Source: Bryobacteraceae bacterium (lineage in GTDB: Bacteria > Acidobacteriota > Terriglobia > Bryobacterales > Bryobacteraceae). Taken from it: a stretch of 64,000 bases of DNA. A model generated the notes under the pieces. The model made no database searches, had not been told where the DNA came from, and saw only the letters and a program-made list of their open reading frames with translations. The stretch lies in NCBI GenBank assembly GCA_041394945.1, contig JAWKHH010000001.1:434001-498000 (forward strand), in the 5' to 3' direction. Shown one piece after another: positions 12,073 to 20,894 of the stretch (its first letter is position 1; each line of letters starts with the position of its first letter). A program made the position numbers and the translations under genes.

Positions 12073-15000
12073 ATGAAACCAAGGGACTTCTGTCCTTTGC
12101 CCGTAGGGCGATTCTGCGCGGCGCTTCTGCTCGCGGCCGCATCCACAACGCTGGGCCACGCCCAGAGTGGAGCCGGCACCATTCAGGGAACGGTGCAGGA
12201 CGCCACCAACGCCGCTATTCCAAGCTGCTCCGTTCACGCCCTGAACGAGGCTACCGGCGTCGCGACCGAGACCGCCTCGAACGAGAACGGTTTCTACGCT
12301 CTCAAGGGGCTGTTCGCTGGCACCTACAAGGTGACTTTCAGCTCTCCCGGTATGAAGAAGTCCGAGTCGACCATCACGCTGCAGAACGGGCAGGTGCTGG
12401 TCTTCAACGCCCAGCTCACCGTCGGCGAAGTCAGTGAGAAGGTGACCGTCAGCGGCGAGACCATTCAGCTCGCCACCTACGACAGCGGCACCGTGAACAC
12501 GCAGCTCGACGCCGCACGCATCCAGCAGCTCCCGCAGAACGGCCGCAACGTGCTCGGCCTCGCGCAGAAGACCGTGCCCGGCCTCGAAGCCAACGGAACC
12601 CGCGCCAACGGCCTGATGCAGGAAGGCATGGAATACTCGCAGGACGGCGCCCCGATGACCAACCGCAACTTCGGCGGCGAGGCGAACTCCTCTCAGGCGA
12701 CCCTGCCCGATCCGGACTCGGTCCAGGAAGCCCGGTTTGAGACGCTCAACTCGAGCGCTCAGTTCGCCACACCCGCCACGGTCATCCTCACCACCAAGTC
12801 CGGCACTAACGAATTCCACGGCTCAGTCTTTGAAACGGCCCGCAACAACTACTTCGGCATCGCCCGCGCCCGGCAGGATCCCGCCAACTTCTCCGCGCCG
12901 CCGCTGATCCGCAACGAATTCGGTTTGTCTGTGGGCGGCCCGATCTGGATTCCGAAACTCTACAACGGGCGTAACCGGTCGTTCTTCTTCGTCGCCTACG
13001 AGCGTTTCTCGCTCCGGCAAAAGCGCCAGCAGCTCATGCGCGTGCCAACCGTCGCCATGCGCAACGGCGATTTCAGCGGCTTGGTGAACGGAGCCGGCGT
13101 AGTCCAGCAGCTCTACGACCCCAACACTACTCAGGGCCGTGAGGGCAATTACGCGCGCCTGCCCTTCACGAACAACCAGATTCCCGTCACGCGGATGAGC
13201 CCGCTGGCGAGGACGCTGTACGCCGCCACGCCCCAGCCCACCTCGGCCGACAACCCGCTCGTCAACTTCAACCTGAACGGCCAGAATCCCATCGAACAGA
13301 CGGTTCCCAACTACACCGTCCGCCTCGATCACGTCTTCAACGAAAAGAACCGCGCCTACTTCCGGTTCACCGAAATCGATCAGCAGCAGCAGGCCCTTCG
13401 GAATTACCCGTCCGCCTCGCCGGCCAACATCGCCAGCAGCGACCTGCCCGAAGGCGCCACCGGCTACCAGCGCATCCCGATCCAGACCATCAGCGGGGCC
13501 ATGGGTTACTCCAAGACCTTCTCGCCGTCGTTCTTTTCGGAAACCATCCTCAGCATGCAATGGCAGCGCATGTACGTCGAAGGCAACGAAGCTTCCCAGA
13601 ATAACTACGAGCAGCAGTTCGGCCTGCCCAACAACTTCGGCCAGATCGGGTTCCCCGCCATCGGCGCGAACCTCCTGATGCCCTACGGTGGTTCGCAATG
13701 GAACTACGGCATGAGCCAGCGCCTCACCACGCTCGACGAGAACCTGAACAAGATATGGGGCCGCCACCAATTCGCCTTTGGCGGCCGCATCCGCCACGAG
13801 AAGTTCGGCTACATGTCGGACCGCTCGCCCGATCAAATCGCCTTCACCAACCACGCCACCGCCATCTACGACCCCACCACCGGCGCCAACTACAATCCCA
13901 GGGCCAATACTGGTTACCAGGACGCCGACTTCTTCCTTGGCGCCGCCACCAGCTTCACGCAGAATCGCAATGCGCCCTTCAACAACTGCTGGCTCATCGA
14001 ATTCGATTCCTACTTCCAGGACAACTGGCGCGTCAGCCAGAGTCTCACCGTCAATCTCGGCCTGCGCTGGGAAGCTCACCCCGCGCCGCACGCCGCGCGC
14101 GACTACCTCGTCAGTTTCGACGTGGACCATAACGCGCTCGCCCTTCCCCGCCCCATCGACTACTACATCCAGGAAGGCCTCACCCACGAGGCGCTGATCA
14201 CCAACCTCCGCAACCTCGGCGTCAGGTTTCTGAGCATGGAGGAAGCCGGCCGGCCCGCCCGCGGCTTCTACAGCAGCAACGGAAACATTCTGCCTCGCCT
14301 CGGCTTCGCCTACACGCCCTCGTTCGGCCGTGGAGGCACCGTCATACGTGGAGGATACGGACAGTATATTTACCCCGTGCCCGTTCGTAACTCCATCCGT
14401 TACCTCACGGCCAGCTATCCCTTCACCGCCGGTTACTCGCAGAACTTCTCTTCCGCCGCCCAGTCGCCCGACGGTCTGCCGAATTACCTCCTGCGGAACC
14501 CCCTTACGATCGTCACCGGCCAGAATACTCGCGACGTAGTCAATACGAACTCCACTGACGCGCTCCGCCCGGGCATCTCCACCGGCACGCAACTGCGGCC
14601 GCAGTATCCGCCGGCGCGAGTCCAGGAAGCCAACTTCACCATTGAGCAGCCCTTCGGCGATGGCAGCGTGTTCCGCGCCTCCTACGTTTTCACCCACGGC
14701 GAAAACCTGGATCAGAACTTCTCCCTGAATAACGCCCCTTCGGCTTACGTTTGGGAAGTCGCCACCGGCACAACGCCGCCCACCGGAACCTTCGCCGGCG
14801 TCGCCACGCGCCCCTACGACAACCGCACCTGGGGCACGGTCACCCAATCCACCAAGTTCGGTTTCTCAAACGACAGCGCCATCCAGTTCAACTACCAGCG
14901 GCCGTTCCGCAACGGCTTTGGCTATCAGGCTTTCTACGTCTACTCCCGAGCCTTCCGCGTGGGCGGAAACACCTTCCGCGACAACACCCTCTATCCGGCC

Positions 15001-15795
15001 GCCAACTACGCCCCCGGTGTGATTCCCGCGGACATTGATGTCGGCACGCAGTTCGAGCCCAGCCGCGCCTTCAACCGCTGGCAGAACTACCGCCCCGATA
15101 CGGCGATCCCGCTCCACCGCGTCACCTTCAACGGCATCGTCGACGTCCCGGTGGGCAAGGGGCGGCGTTTCCTGAAGAACAGCAACCGGTTCCTCGACGC
15201 GATCCTCGGCGGCTATCAGGTCGCCTTCGTCGGCACCGTGCAGTCGCAGGCGTTCCAGGTGGCCAACACGAACTGGGGAGCCACCAGCCCGATCGAGATC
15301 TATAAGGACGCCGCTCCAGTCACCGATTGCCGCTCCGGCGTCTGCCGCGAGGCCTACATGTGGTTCAACGGCTATCTGCCGCCAACTGTCATCAACGCCG
15401 CCTCGCGAGGCGTGCAGGGGGTTCCGTCCGGCTACACGCCATATCTCACGCCGATCAACAACACCCCCGGCGTCGCCAACTTCGGCAACAACAATGTCCC
15501 CGTCACCCTCACCGGCGGACGTCAGGTGCTAACGGCGTTCTCGCCCGGCCCCTCCGGCGCGAACCCTTACAACGCAATGGTGCTGCAAGGGCCCAAGAAC
15601 TTCCAGACCGACATCTCCATCTACAAAGAGTTCTCCATCACCGAACGGGTGCGCCTCCGCTTCAACGTGGACGCGTTCAACGCCTTCAACATCCAGGGCC
15701 TCCCCAACCCTGGCGCGTCCGACGGCATCCTGCAGTTGCAGACATCCTATTGGACGCCGCGACAGATCCAGTTCACCGGGCGCCTTTCGTTCTAA
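12073..15795 (+). CDS. Oar-like TonB-dependent receptor with CarboxypepD_reg N-terminus (first of three)
   Basis: A 1240-residue outer-membrane protein. The ATG at 12073 has GGGG upstream and opens a signal peptide (CAALLLAAASTTLGHAQ). Residues of about 35-125 form a carboxypeptidase-regulatory-like beta sandwich (GTIQGTVQDATNAAIP). Then comes a plug region (QLPQNGRNVLGLAQKTVPGL) and a very long beta-barrel rich in aromatic and Asn residues, ending in the barrel-type strand IQFTGRLSF. Such giant Oar proteins are abundant in Solibacteres and are thought to take up oligomeric nutrients. It differs clearly from the two near-identical copies at 51642 and 58959. The sulfatase next door suggests a sulfated glycan, which is inference. 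Confidence 0.9.
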   Translation: MKPRDFCPLPVGRFCAALLLAAASTTLGHAQSGAGTIQGTVQDATNAAIPSCSVHALNEATGVATETASNENGFYALKGLFAGTYKVTFSSPGMKKSESTITLQNGQVLVFNAQLTVGEVSEKVTVSGETIQLATYDSGTVNTQLDAARIQQLPQNGRNVLGLAQKTVPGLEANGTRANGLMQEGMEYSQDGAPMTNRNFGGEANSSQATLPDPDSVQEARFETLNSSAQFATPATVILTTKSGTNEFHGSVFETARNNYFGIARARQDPANFSAPPLIRNEFGLSVGGPIWIPKLYNGRNRSFFFVAYERFSLRQKRQQLMRVPTVAMRNGDFSGLVNGAGVVQQLYDPNTTQGREGNYARLPFTNNQIPVTRMSPLARTLYAATPQPTSADNPLVNFNLNGQNPIEQTVPNYTVRLDHVFNEKNRAYFRFTEIDQQQQALRNYPSASPANIASSDLPEGATGYQRIPIQTISGAMGYSKTFSPSFFSETILSMQWQRMYVEGNEASQNNYEQQFGLPNNFGQIGFPAIGANLLMPYGGSQWNYGMSQRLTTLDENLNKIWGRHQFAFGGRIRHEKFGYMSDRSPDQIAFTNHATAIYDPTTGANYNPRANTGYQDADFFLGAATSFTQNRNAPFNNCWLIEFDSYFQDNWRVSQSLTVNLGLRWEAHPAPHAARDYLVSFDVDHNALALPRPIDYYIQEGLTHEALITNLRNLGVRFLSMEEAGRPARGFYSSNGNILPRLGFAYTPSFGRGGTVIRGGYGQYIYPVPVRNSIRYLTASYPFTAGYSQNFSSAAQSPDGLPNYLLRNPLTIVTGQNTRDVVNTNSTDALRPGISTGTQLRPQYPPARVQEANFTIEQPFGDGSVFRASYVFTHGENLDQNFSLNNAPSAYVWEVATGTTPPTGTFAGVATRPYDNRTWGTVTQSTKFGFSNDSAIQFNYQRPFRNGFGYQAFYVYSRAFRVGGNTFRDNTLYPAANYAPGVIPADIDVGTQFEPSRAFNRWQNYRPDTAIPLHRVTFNGIVDVPVGKGRRFLKNSNRFLDAILGGYQVAFVGTVQSQAFQVANTNWGATSPIEIYKDAAPVTDCRSGVCREAYMWFNGYLPPTVINAASRGVQGVPSGYTPYLTPINNTPGVANFGNNNVPVTLTGGRQVLTAFSPGPSGANPYNAMVLQGPKNFQTDISIYKEFSITERVRLRFNVDAFNAFNIQGLPNPGASDGILQLQTSYWTPRQIQFTGRLSF

Positions 15796-15829
15796 GACGG
15801 CGTCCCCGCTCGAATAGGGAAACGACAAT

Positions 15830-15850
15830 GAGGGCGCGCAATGCGCCCTC
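15830..15850. terminator. Hairpin between convergent genes
   Basis: A perfect 8-base stem (GAGGGCGC / GCGCCCTC) with a 5-base loop lies between the receptor gene and the convergent secreted-protein gene. No T-run follows on either strand, so it is only a candidate bidirectional terminator or mRNA 3' end stabiliser. Confidence 0.4.
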
Positions 15851-15873
15851 CATAGTCAGATCCAAGCCGCCCG

Positions 15874-16446
15874 CTACATGCCGGCGTTCACTTCCGTCTC
15901 GAGTTTCCGCTCTTCACGCCGCGCCTTCACCAGGGCTTGCACGTGCCCGATCCGCGCCTGCAGGTCAGACGAATTCGTGTACAGGGCCTTCACCGTGTTG
16001 TGGTACTGCGGTGTCCACAGATCGTCGCGCTGGGCATTCACCATCTCGATACTCGCGGTCGTCTCCGTCGCCAGCATGTGCTGCGTCTTCACTGCGCCGT
16101 CAATGGCTTCGCGCTGCCACGCCGGCAGGCTGGACTTGATCGCCTCGAGCTGCCCGAGGTTCTCGCTCATGCGGTTCACCGCGGACTTCATATCCCGCAG
16201 TTGGGCGGCGTGCGATTGCCAGTGCACCCCGGAGTTGTCCTCGAAGGTCGCCAGCGTCGCCGCGTGATCCTGAATCGTCCGCGCGTCCCGCCGCACATCT
16301 TCCATCAGCCTGGAAGCTTTCCGGCCCGAGTTCCAAGCCTGGGATTCCGAGCCCGTGTTCATCGCGCACCGTTCGGCGGCCCCCAGAGCCGGCGCCATCA
16401 ACATGCATGCCGCGGCCAGTGTTGGAATCAGTGATCCTGTCGTCAT
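15874..16446 (-). CDS. Secreted helical protein of unknown function
   Basis: A 190-residue protein that I do not recognise. It starts with a clear Sec signal peptide (LIPTLAAACMLMAPALGAAE). The mature part is almost entirely amphipathic helix, with many Gln, Glu, Arg and Ala residues (for example RLMEDVRRDARTIQDHAATL and QARIGHVQALVKARREERKL), so a periplasmic coiled coil or helical bundle is likely. The start is firm: AAAGGAG sits eight bases upstream of the ATG. It lies on the same strand downstream of the response regulator, and its 5' region carries an inverted repeat. A role in the envelope-stress block is inferred from position only. Confidence 0.7.
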   Translation of the reverse strand: MTTGSLIPTLAAACMLMAPALGAAERCAMNTGSESQAWNSGRKASRLMEDVRRDARTIQDHAATLATFEDNSGVHWQSHAAQLRDMKSAVNRMSENLGQLEAIKSSLPAWQREAIDGAVKTQHMLATETTASIEMVNAQRDDLWTPQYHNTVKALYTNSSDLQARIGHVQALVKARREERKLETEVNAGM

Positions 16447-16462
16447 GTTCTTGTCTCCTTTC

Positions 16463-16498
16463 AGGCAGGATTTCCGGTGGTTCTGTATCTTCCTGCCT
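16463..16498 (-). repeat. Inverted repeat in the leader of the secreted helical protein gene
   Basis: AGGCAGGA at 16463-16470 and TCCTGCCT at 16491-16498 are perfect inverted copies separated by 20 bases. They lie just upstream of the ribosome binding site of the gene starting at 16446. It could be an operator or a leader hairpin; which one cannot be told from sequence. Confidence 0.45.
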
Positions 16499-16577
16499 CT
16501 ACCTCGTGAGACGGATCCGCCCTATGCTGGGTGTCTCCCCTCGACACACCAGATACCGCACGGCGCGCCCGGTAGAG

Positions 16578-17237
16578 TTACTGAATGATTCCTTTTCGAA
16601 CCGCATAGAGAATTAACTCCGGCACGGTGTGGAGGTTCAGCTTTTGCAGGATGTGGGAACGGTGCGTCTCCACCGTATAGAGACTCAGATTGAGCAGATT
16701 GGCTACGTCCTTGTTGGATTTGCCCTCGGCCAACAACTGAAGAATCTCCCGTTCGCGCGACGTGAGAAGTTCATAAGTGTCTTCTTCACCCTTCTGATTC
16801 AATTGCCGGATATAGTCTTCCAGAAGCATCCTGCTCACGCGCGGACTGAAAAACGACTTACCCTCGCGAACCGCTCGCACCGCTCGAATCAGATCCGCCT
16901 CGGCCGAGTCCTTCAGGATATATCCCCGCGCCCCCGCTTTCAGCGACCGCAGCACGTAGCTTTCATCCGAGTACATACTGAGCACCACCACGTGCGCCCC
17001 AGGAATTCGCTCGCTGATCTGCCGCGTCGCCTCGATGCCGTTCAACAGCGGCATCCCCACGTCCATCACCACCACGTCCGGATGCACGGACTCCGCAAGC
17101 GCCACCGCCTCGCGGCCGTCCCCCGCCTCCCCGGCGATCTCGAAATCCGCCTCTTGTTCGAGCAGCAGTCTCAGCCCGCGGCGCATCACGGTATGGTCGT
17201 CGGCAAGCAGGATTCGGATCTTCGGCATCGTTCCCAT
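16578..17237 (-). CDS. NarL/FixJ-type response regulator (REC + LuxR HTH)
   Basis: A 219-residue two-component regulator (ATG 17237; an in-frame ATG at 17228 is possible). The receiver domain has the acidic pair in LLADDHTVMRRGLRLLL, the phospho-acceptor Asp in VVVMDVGMPLLNGIEA (D59 with this start) and the Lys in GYILKDSAEADL. The C-terminal LuxR-type HTH is LTSREREILQLLAEGKSNKD with the recognition part LSLYTVETHRSHILQKL. It lies downstream of htrA and the histidine kinase on the same strand and is very likely the kinase's partner. An intrinsic terminator/attenuator separates it from htrA, so its level may be set separately. Confidence 0.93.
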   Translation of the reverse strand: MGTMPKIRILLADDHTVMRRGLRLLLEQEADFEIAGEAGDGREAVALAESVHPDVVVMDVGMPLLNGIEATRQISERIPGAHVVVLSMYSDESYVLRSLKAGARGYILKDSAEADLIRAVRAVREGKSFFSPRVSRMLLEDYIRQLNQKGEEDTYELLTSREREILQLLAEGKSNKDVANLLNLSLYTVETHRSHILQKLNLHTVPELILYAVRKGIIQ

Positions 17238-17245
17238 TCAACCAG

Positions 17246-17298
17246 AAAAGAAAGATGCCGCCCTGGCCGGCCCCAGGGGTATGGGCCGGCCGGGCGGC
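17246..17298 (-). terminator. Strong intrinsic terminator or attenuator between htrA and the response regulator gene
   Basis: On the minus strand a 16-base-pair GC stem (arms 17257-17273 and 17283-17298, one bulged base, 9-base loop) is followed directly by the pyrimidine tract ATCTTTCTTTTCTGG. This is a classic rho-independent signal placed after htrA and just before the response regulator start, so it could end the htrA transcript or attenuate read-through. Confidence 0.7.
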
Positions 17299-17312
17299 TG
17301 CACGCTGCTACC

Positions 17313-18794
17313 TTATGGCTCGGAGTCGATGGCCAGATAGAGCGTGTTTCCTTGCCGGCTCACCTGTAGCAGCAAAGGTCCCTTCGCTGCATGGCTCACC
17401 GCGGCTTGGAAATCTTCCACGCTGGTCACCGGCTTGTGGCCGGCGCCCGTGATAACATCGCCTCTCCGCAATCCCGCTTCCGCCGCGTTCGAACCCGGAT
17501 CCACAGCCGTCACAACAACCCCTTGGGTGTCGGCCGAAAGGTCCAGTTGGCGCCGGATCGCCTGCGTCAGCGAATCCACCGAAACACCGGCCAGCGCGCC
17601 GGAGGACTTTCCTTCTTGGCTCGCCGCCGCCGTCGTCATCGACATCTCGCCCAGCGTGACCTCGAAAGTATGCTCAGCGCCGTTCCGCATCGCCGCCACC
17701 GTCGCCGGGGTGCCGGGCTTCAGCATCCCTACCTTGAGCTTCAACTGGTTGCTATCCGCGATCGGCTCTCCGTTCAGCTTGACGATCACATCGCCGGACT
17801 TCAGGCCCGCTTTGGCGGCCGGGCTACCCGGCTCCACTTCGCCCACCAGCGCGCCGCTCGGATCTTTCAACCCGAACGCCTTCGCCAGCGCCGGTGTCAA
17901 CGGTTGCAGCATCACTCCGAGCCGCGCTCGCGTCACCTTGCCGTGCGCAACCAGCTCATTCATCACCGCTCGCGCCATGTTCGACGGGATCGCGAACCCG
18001 ACGCCGTTGTTGCCGCCTCCGTTCGGCGAAATGATCGCCGTGTTGATCCCGATGAGGTCGCCCTGCGAGTTCACCAGTGCGCCGCCCGAGTTGCCCGGGT
18101 TGATCGCCGCATCCGTCTGGATGAAGTCCTCATAGTCCTCGATGCCGAGGTTCCCGCGGCCGGTGGCGCTCACGATGCCCAACGTTACCGTCCGCCCGAT
18201 CCCGAACGGATCGCCGATGGCGAGCGCGTAGTCGCCAATGCGCACTTTGCTGGAATCGGCGAACGTCAGCGTCGGCAGGTGCGAGGCATCCACTTTCAAA
18301 ACAGCCAGGTCGCTCCGCGGATCCGCGCCCACGAGCCTGGCTTTGAACTCTCGCTTATCGCCGAGGCTCACCGTGATCTGTGTCGCCTGATCGATAACGT
18401 GATTGTTGGTGAGGATGTATCCGTCTTCCGACACGATCACGCCGGAGCCGAGCGCGTGCTCCCGCTCGTTGAGCGGCCGCTGACGCGGCAGATCCCCGAA
18501 GAACTGGCGGAAGAACGGATCCATGAACAACGGATTCGTCCCCTCCGCGCCGGCTTTCGCCGTCCGCGCCGTGGAGACGTTCACCACGGCCGGAAGATCC
18601 CGCTCCACCACGTTGGCGAAGCCCGCTGCGGGCTTCGCGGCTTCTGGCGCCCGAACATCGATCTTCGGAATATCGGCGCGTGCCATTTGTTGATGCTTCT
18701 CGGCGGCGACTCCGATGGCGCCGCCGGCGGCGAACACCGCCATCAGCGCTCCAGTTAGTTTCCATCTGTTCCATTTCCACGGAATGATTCGCAT
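17313..18794 (-). CDS. htrA: HtrA/DegP-family periplasmic serine protease with two PDZ domains
   Basis: A 493-residue Do-like protease of typical length. An N-terminal signal/anchor (LTGALMAVFAAGGAIGVAA) is followed by the trypsin-like domain. The catalytic triad is visible: H132 in TNNHVID, D162 in SDLAVLKVD and S236 in NPGNSGGALVNSQGDLIG. Two PDZ domains follow, the first around ARLGVMLQPLTPALAKAFGL and the second from LAGVSVDSLTQAIRRQL. AAGGGGA precedes the ATG. The protease degrades or refolds damaged envelope proteins. It sits between a histidine kinase and a response regulator, which suggests that this two-component system controls envelope quality control. Confidence 0.95.
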   Translation of the reverse strand: MRIIPWKWNRWKLTGALMAVFAAGGAIGVAAEKHQQMARADIPKIDVRAPEAAKPAAGFANVVERDLPAVVNVSTARTAKAGAEGTNPLFMDPFFRQFFGDLPRQRPLNEREHALGSGVIVSEDGYILTNNHVIDQATQITVSLGDKREFKARLVGADPRSDLAVLKVDASHLPTLTFADSSKVRIGDYALAIGDPFGIGRTVTLGIVSATGRGNLGIEDYEDFIQTDAAINPGNSGGALVNSQGDLIGINTAIISPNGGGNNGVGFAIPSNMARAVMNELVAHGKVTRARLGVMLQPLTPALAKAFGLKDPSGALVGEVEPGSPAAKAGLKSGDVIVKLNGEPIADSNQLKLKVGMLKPGTPATVAAMRNGAEHTFEVTLGEMSMTTAAASQEGKSSGALAGVSVDSLTQAIRRQLDLSADTQGVVVTAVDPGSNAAEAGLRRGDVITGAGHKPVTSVEDFQAAVSHAAKGPLLLQVSRQGNTLYLAIDSEP

Positions 18795-18873
18795 GTTGGT
18801 TCCCCTTTTCTGTCGAAGTAACTACTTGCATATTCAGAATAGGGGCCTATGCCGATCGAAACGATCCTGCCTG

Positions 18874-18888
18874 TGGGGTATCCCCGCC
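18874..18888 (-). promoter_or_regulatory. Near-palindromic GGCGGGGATACCCCA element upstream of htrA
   Basis: On the htrA strand the 15-mer GGCGGGGATACCCCA lies about 80 bases upstream of the htrA ATG, in the short gap after the histidine kinase gene. Its core GGGGATACCCC is nearly self-complementary. A close match, GGCGGGATACCCA, occurs in the divergent region at 21376-21388. The shared element could be an operator of the response regulator encoded here, but no binding evidence exists. Confidence 0.4.
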
Positions 18889-18906
18889 GTGTCGAACTCG
18901 GGATTT

Positions 18907-20301
18907 TCACCCCTCCGCGGCGCCCAGATCCGTGATTGGCAGTTCCACTTTCAACAGCGTTCCCTTGCCGGGCTCCGACTGCAGCTCGAACACTCCGCCC
19001 AGGTGCCGAACGCGTTCTTCCATCCCCACGATTCCCATTCCCCGCCCATAGTGCGGATCGAAGCCCACTCCGTTGTCGCGCACCACCACCATCAGCCGCT
19101 CCGGCTCCTGGCGCACCGCGATCTGCACCAGGCTTGCGTTGGCGTGGCGCCCCGCGTTGTTCAGCGCCTCCTGCACGATCCGGAAGACACACGTCCGGTG
19201 CTCATCCGGAAGCGTGTCTGGCAGTTCGCTCGCATCCACGTCCACCCGCAGGCCGGTCCGCCGCGATACCTCCCGCGCCTGCCAGTGAATGGCCGGCGCC
19301 AGTCCCAAATCGTCCAACATCGAGGGCCGCAGCAGCAGCCCGAGGTTGCGGACTTCGTTCACCGCCCTTTCCGCGCCCTCCTTGGCGGCCGCCAGCAGCG
19401 TCCGCGCCGTGCTGTCGCCCTTCAATTCGTTCAGCGCCCGCCCCACATCCATCAAGAGCGCGCCCAGCGTCTGGCCCACCTGGTCGTGCAGCTCTCGCGC
19501 GATGTTTCTCCTCTCTGCCTCCTGCGCCTTCACCAATTCCGCCGAAAGCTCGTGTAACTCCTCCTGCGCGTGCAATAACTGCCGGTACCGCGCTGAACGG
19601 TCCGCTTCTAGCTTCAGAATGTGCCGGACAACCAATGTCGTGAGAATCAATCCCAGCAGCACGGTAACCGCCGTAAGCCCCAGCACCCGCTCCCGGAAAT
19701 TGCTCAGCGATTCGATCGAGCGGTCCGTCTCTCCTCGCAGGTGCCGCTCGTTCAGCGCGTTGATCCGCTCCGAGACGCTCAACACTCGCAGCCGCTGCAC
19801 TTCGGGAGCCCGGGCCAGAAAGTCGCGCCCCTGCCGCCGCCGCGTCGAATGGTCCCATTCGAGCACCCGGCCCACGGCGGCTGAGTAACTTCCCCAGGCC
19901 TGCTTCACCGCGTCCAGAGACTTCGCTTCATCGCCGCCGGCCAACGATTCGTAGGCCTTGATACTCTCGGCGATCTCGCTATGAAGTACCCGAAGCGCCT
20001 CCCGCGACGAGTCGGCGTCCTCGGCCTCGGCGGCAAGCACGTACTGGCGAAGCTCGATGCTCTCGCTGTAGATGTCGGAGCGGAGGTGCTCGAGCAATTG
20101 CGCCTTGGCGAGAAACAACCGTTCCGCGTCGGTTCGCTGCCGTTCCATTCGGGTGAGAGACGTGAGGCTGTGCACAGCCATTCCTCCCAGCAAAAGGAAC
20201 ATCCCGCCGAACCCCGCCAGCAGCGCCACTCTTCCGCTGCGCCGCGGCGACGCCAGCGGCTGATCCGCTGCCGTCGATGGCGCCTTCCATGCAGCACTCA
20301 T
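18907..20301 (-). CDS. Sensor histidine kinase, NarX/HisKA_3 type
   Basis: A 464-residue membrane kinase with two TM spans (about 25-45 and 206-226) flanking a helical periplasmic sensor of about 160 residues resembling a four-helix bundle. The HisKA_3 phospho-acceptor is H272 in ERRNIARELHDQVGQ. The catalytic domain has the N-box RIVQEALNNAGRHA, G1 DNGVGFD and G2 GRGMGIVGMEERV. This class pairs with NarL-type regulators, and one is encoded two genes downstream. Only 47 bases separate it from the upstream pseudo-receiver gene, so the block is probably one transcript. Confidence 0.93.
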   Translation of the reverse strand: MSAAWKAPSTAADQPLASPRRSGRVALLAGFGGMFLLLGGMAVHSLTSLTRMERQRTDAERLFLAKAQLLEHLRSDIYSESIELRQYVLAAEAEDADSSREALRVLHSEIAESIKAYESLAGGDEAKSLDAVKQAWGSYSAAVGRVLEWDHSTRRRQGRDFLARAPEVQRLRVLSVSERINALNERHLRGETDRSIESLSNFRERVLGLTAVTVLLGLILTTLVVRHILKLEADRSARYRQLLHAQEELHELSAELVKAQEAERRNIARELHDQVGQTLGALLMDVGRALNELKGDSTARTLLAAAKEGAERAVNEVRNLGLLLRPSMLDDLGLAPAIHWQAREVSRRTGLRVDVDASELPDTLPDEHRTCVFRIVQEALNNAGRHANASLVQIAVRQEPERLMVVVRDNGVGFDPHYGRGMGIVGMEERVRHLGGVFELQSEPGKGTLLKVELPITDLGAAEG

Positions 20302-20348
20302 TCCGTTGCTTGCAGTCTACCAATCCGTGGAAAAGGTTCCGCTCCCAC

Positions 20349-20894
20349 TCAACGGCCCTTCTCCAACGGCCGGCGCCGGATCCGGTCCCACCAGCGCCGC
20401 AGCCGCGCCCGTCGCAGCGCGGAGCCCGAAAGTGGAATCGCAACCGGTCCCCGCTGCCGCCCGGCGCTCCATCGCCACGCACGGCCGACGCTTCGCGCCA
20501 GATCCGCCGCGGCCACCGGCTCAACCAGCACATCGTAGGCTCCTCTCTGCAGCGCCTCGATCCATTCCTCGCCGTCGAATTCGCCTAGCACCACCACCGT
20601 CGATAGTTGCGCGCCTCGTTCATCCGCCTGCCGGAGAACGGCCTGCCAGTCGCCGTCGGGCAGCTTTCCGGCCGTGATCAACACCCGCGCCGGCGAGCTT
20701 TCAATGGCCAGATCGATATCCGCAAGCGATTCGGCGTGGTGAATGCGAATGTGCCACTGCCGCAGCGCCATCGCGGTCAGCAGCACCCGGTCCAGGTCCG
20801 GGCAGACGTAAATCGCCTCAATGTCCGGCTCGTTCGCCGGCTTGGCCGTCGCCGGCTGAAAATCCAGAATTCGGGCCGTTGCCGCCGTCGTCAT
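20349..20894 (-). CDS. Degenerate receiver-like (pseudo-receiver) protein
   Basis: A 181-residue protein. The start at 20894 overlaps the stop of the upstream DksA-like gene as ATGA; a longer open frame upstream only shadows that gene. Residues of about 28-145 follow the receiver alternation: EAIYVCPDLDRVLLTAMALR, then the beta-3 strand ARVLITAGKLPDGDW, then STVVVLGEFDGEEW and GAYDVLVEPVAAADL. The phospho-acceptor Asp expected at the end of beta-3 is missing (the sequence reads LITAG), so phosphorylation is unlikely. A basic tail (RRARLRRWWDRIRRR) follows. It may act as a phosphorylation-independent partner in the stress system. Confidence 0.75.
   Translation of the reverse strand: MTTAATARILDFQPATAKPANEPDIEAIYVCPDLDRVLLTAMALRQWHIRIHHAESLADIDLAIESSPARVLITAGKLPDGDWQAVLRQADERGAQLSTVVVLGEFDGEEWIEALQRGAYDVLVEPVAAADLARSVGRAWRWSAGRQRGPVAIPLSGSALRRARLRRWWDRIRRRPLEKGR

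Noticed and set aside
12823..14847. A 674-codon minus-strand open frame inside the first receptor gene
   Set aside because: Antisense shadow without any recognisable motif; the plus strand is a full-length receptor.
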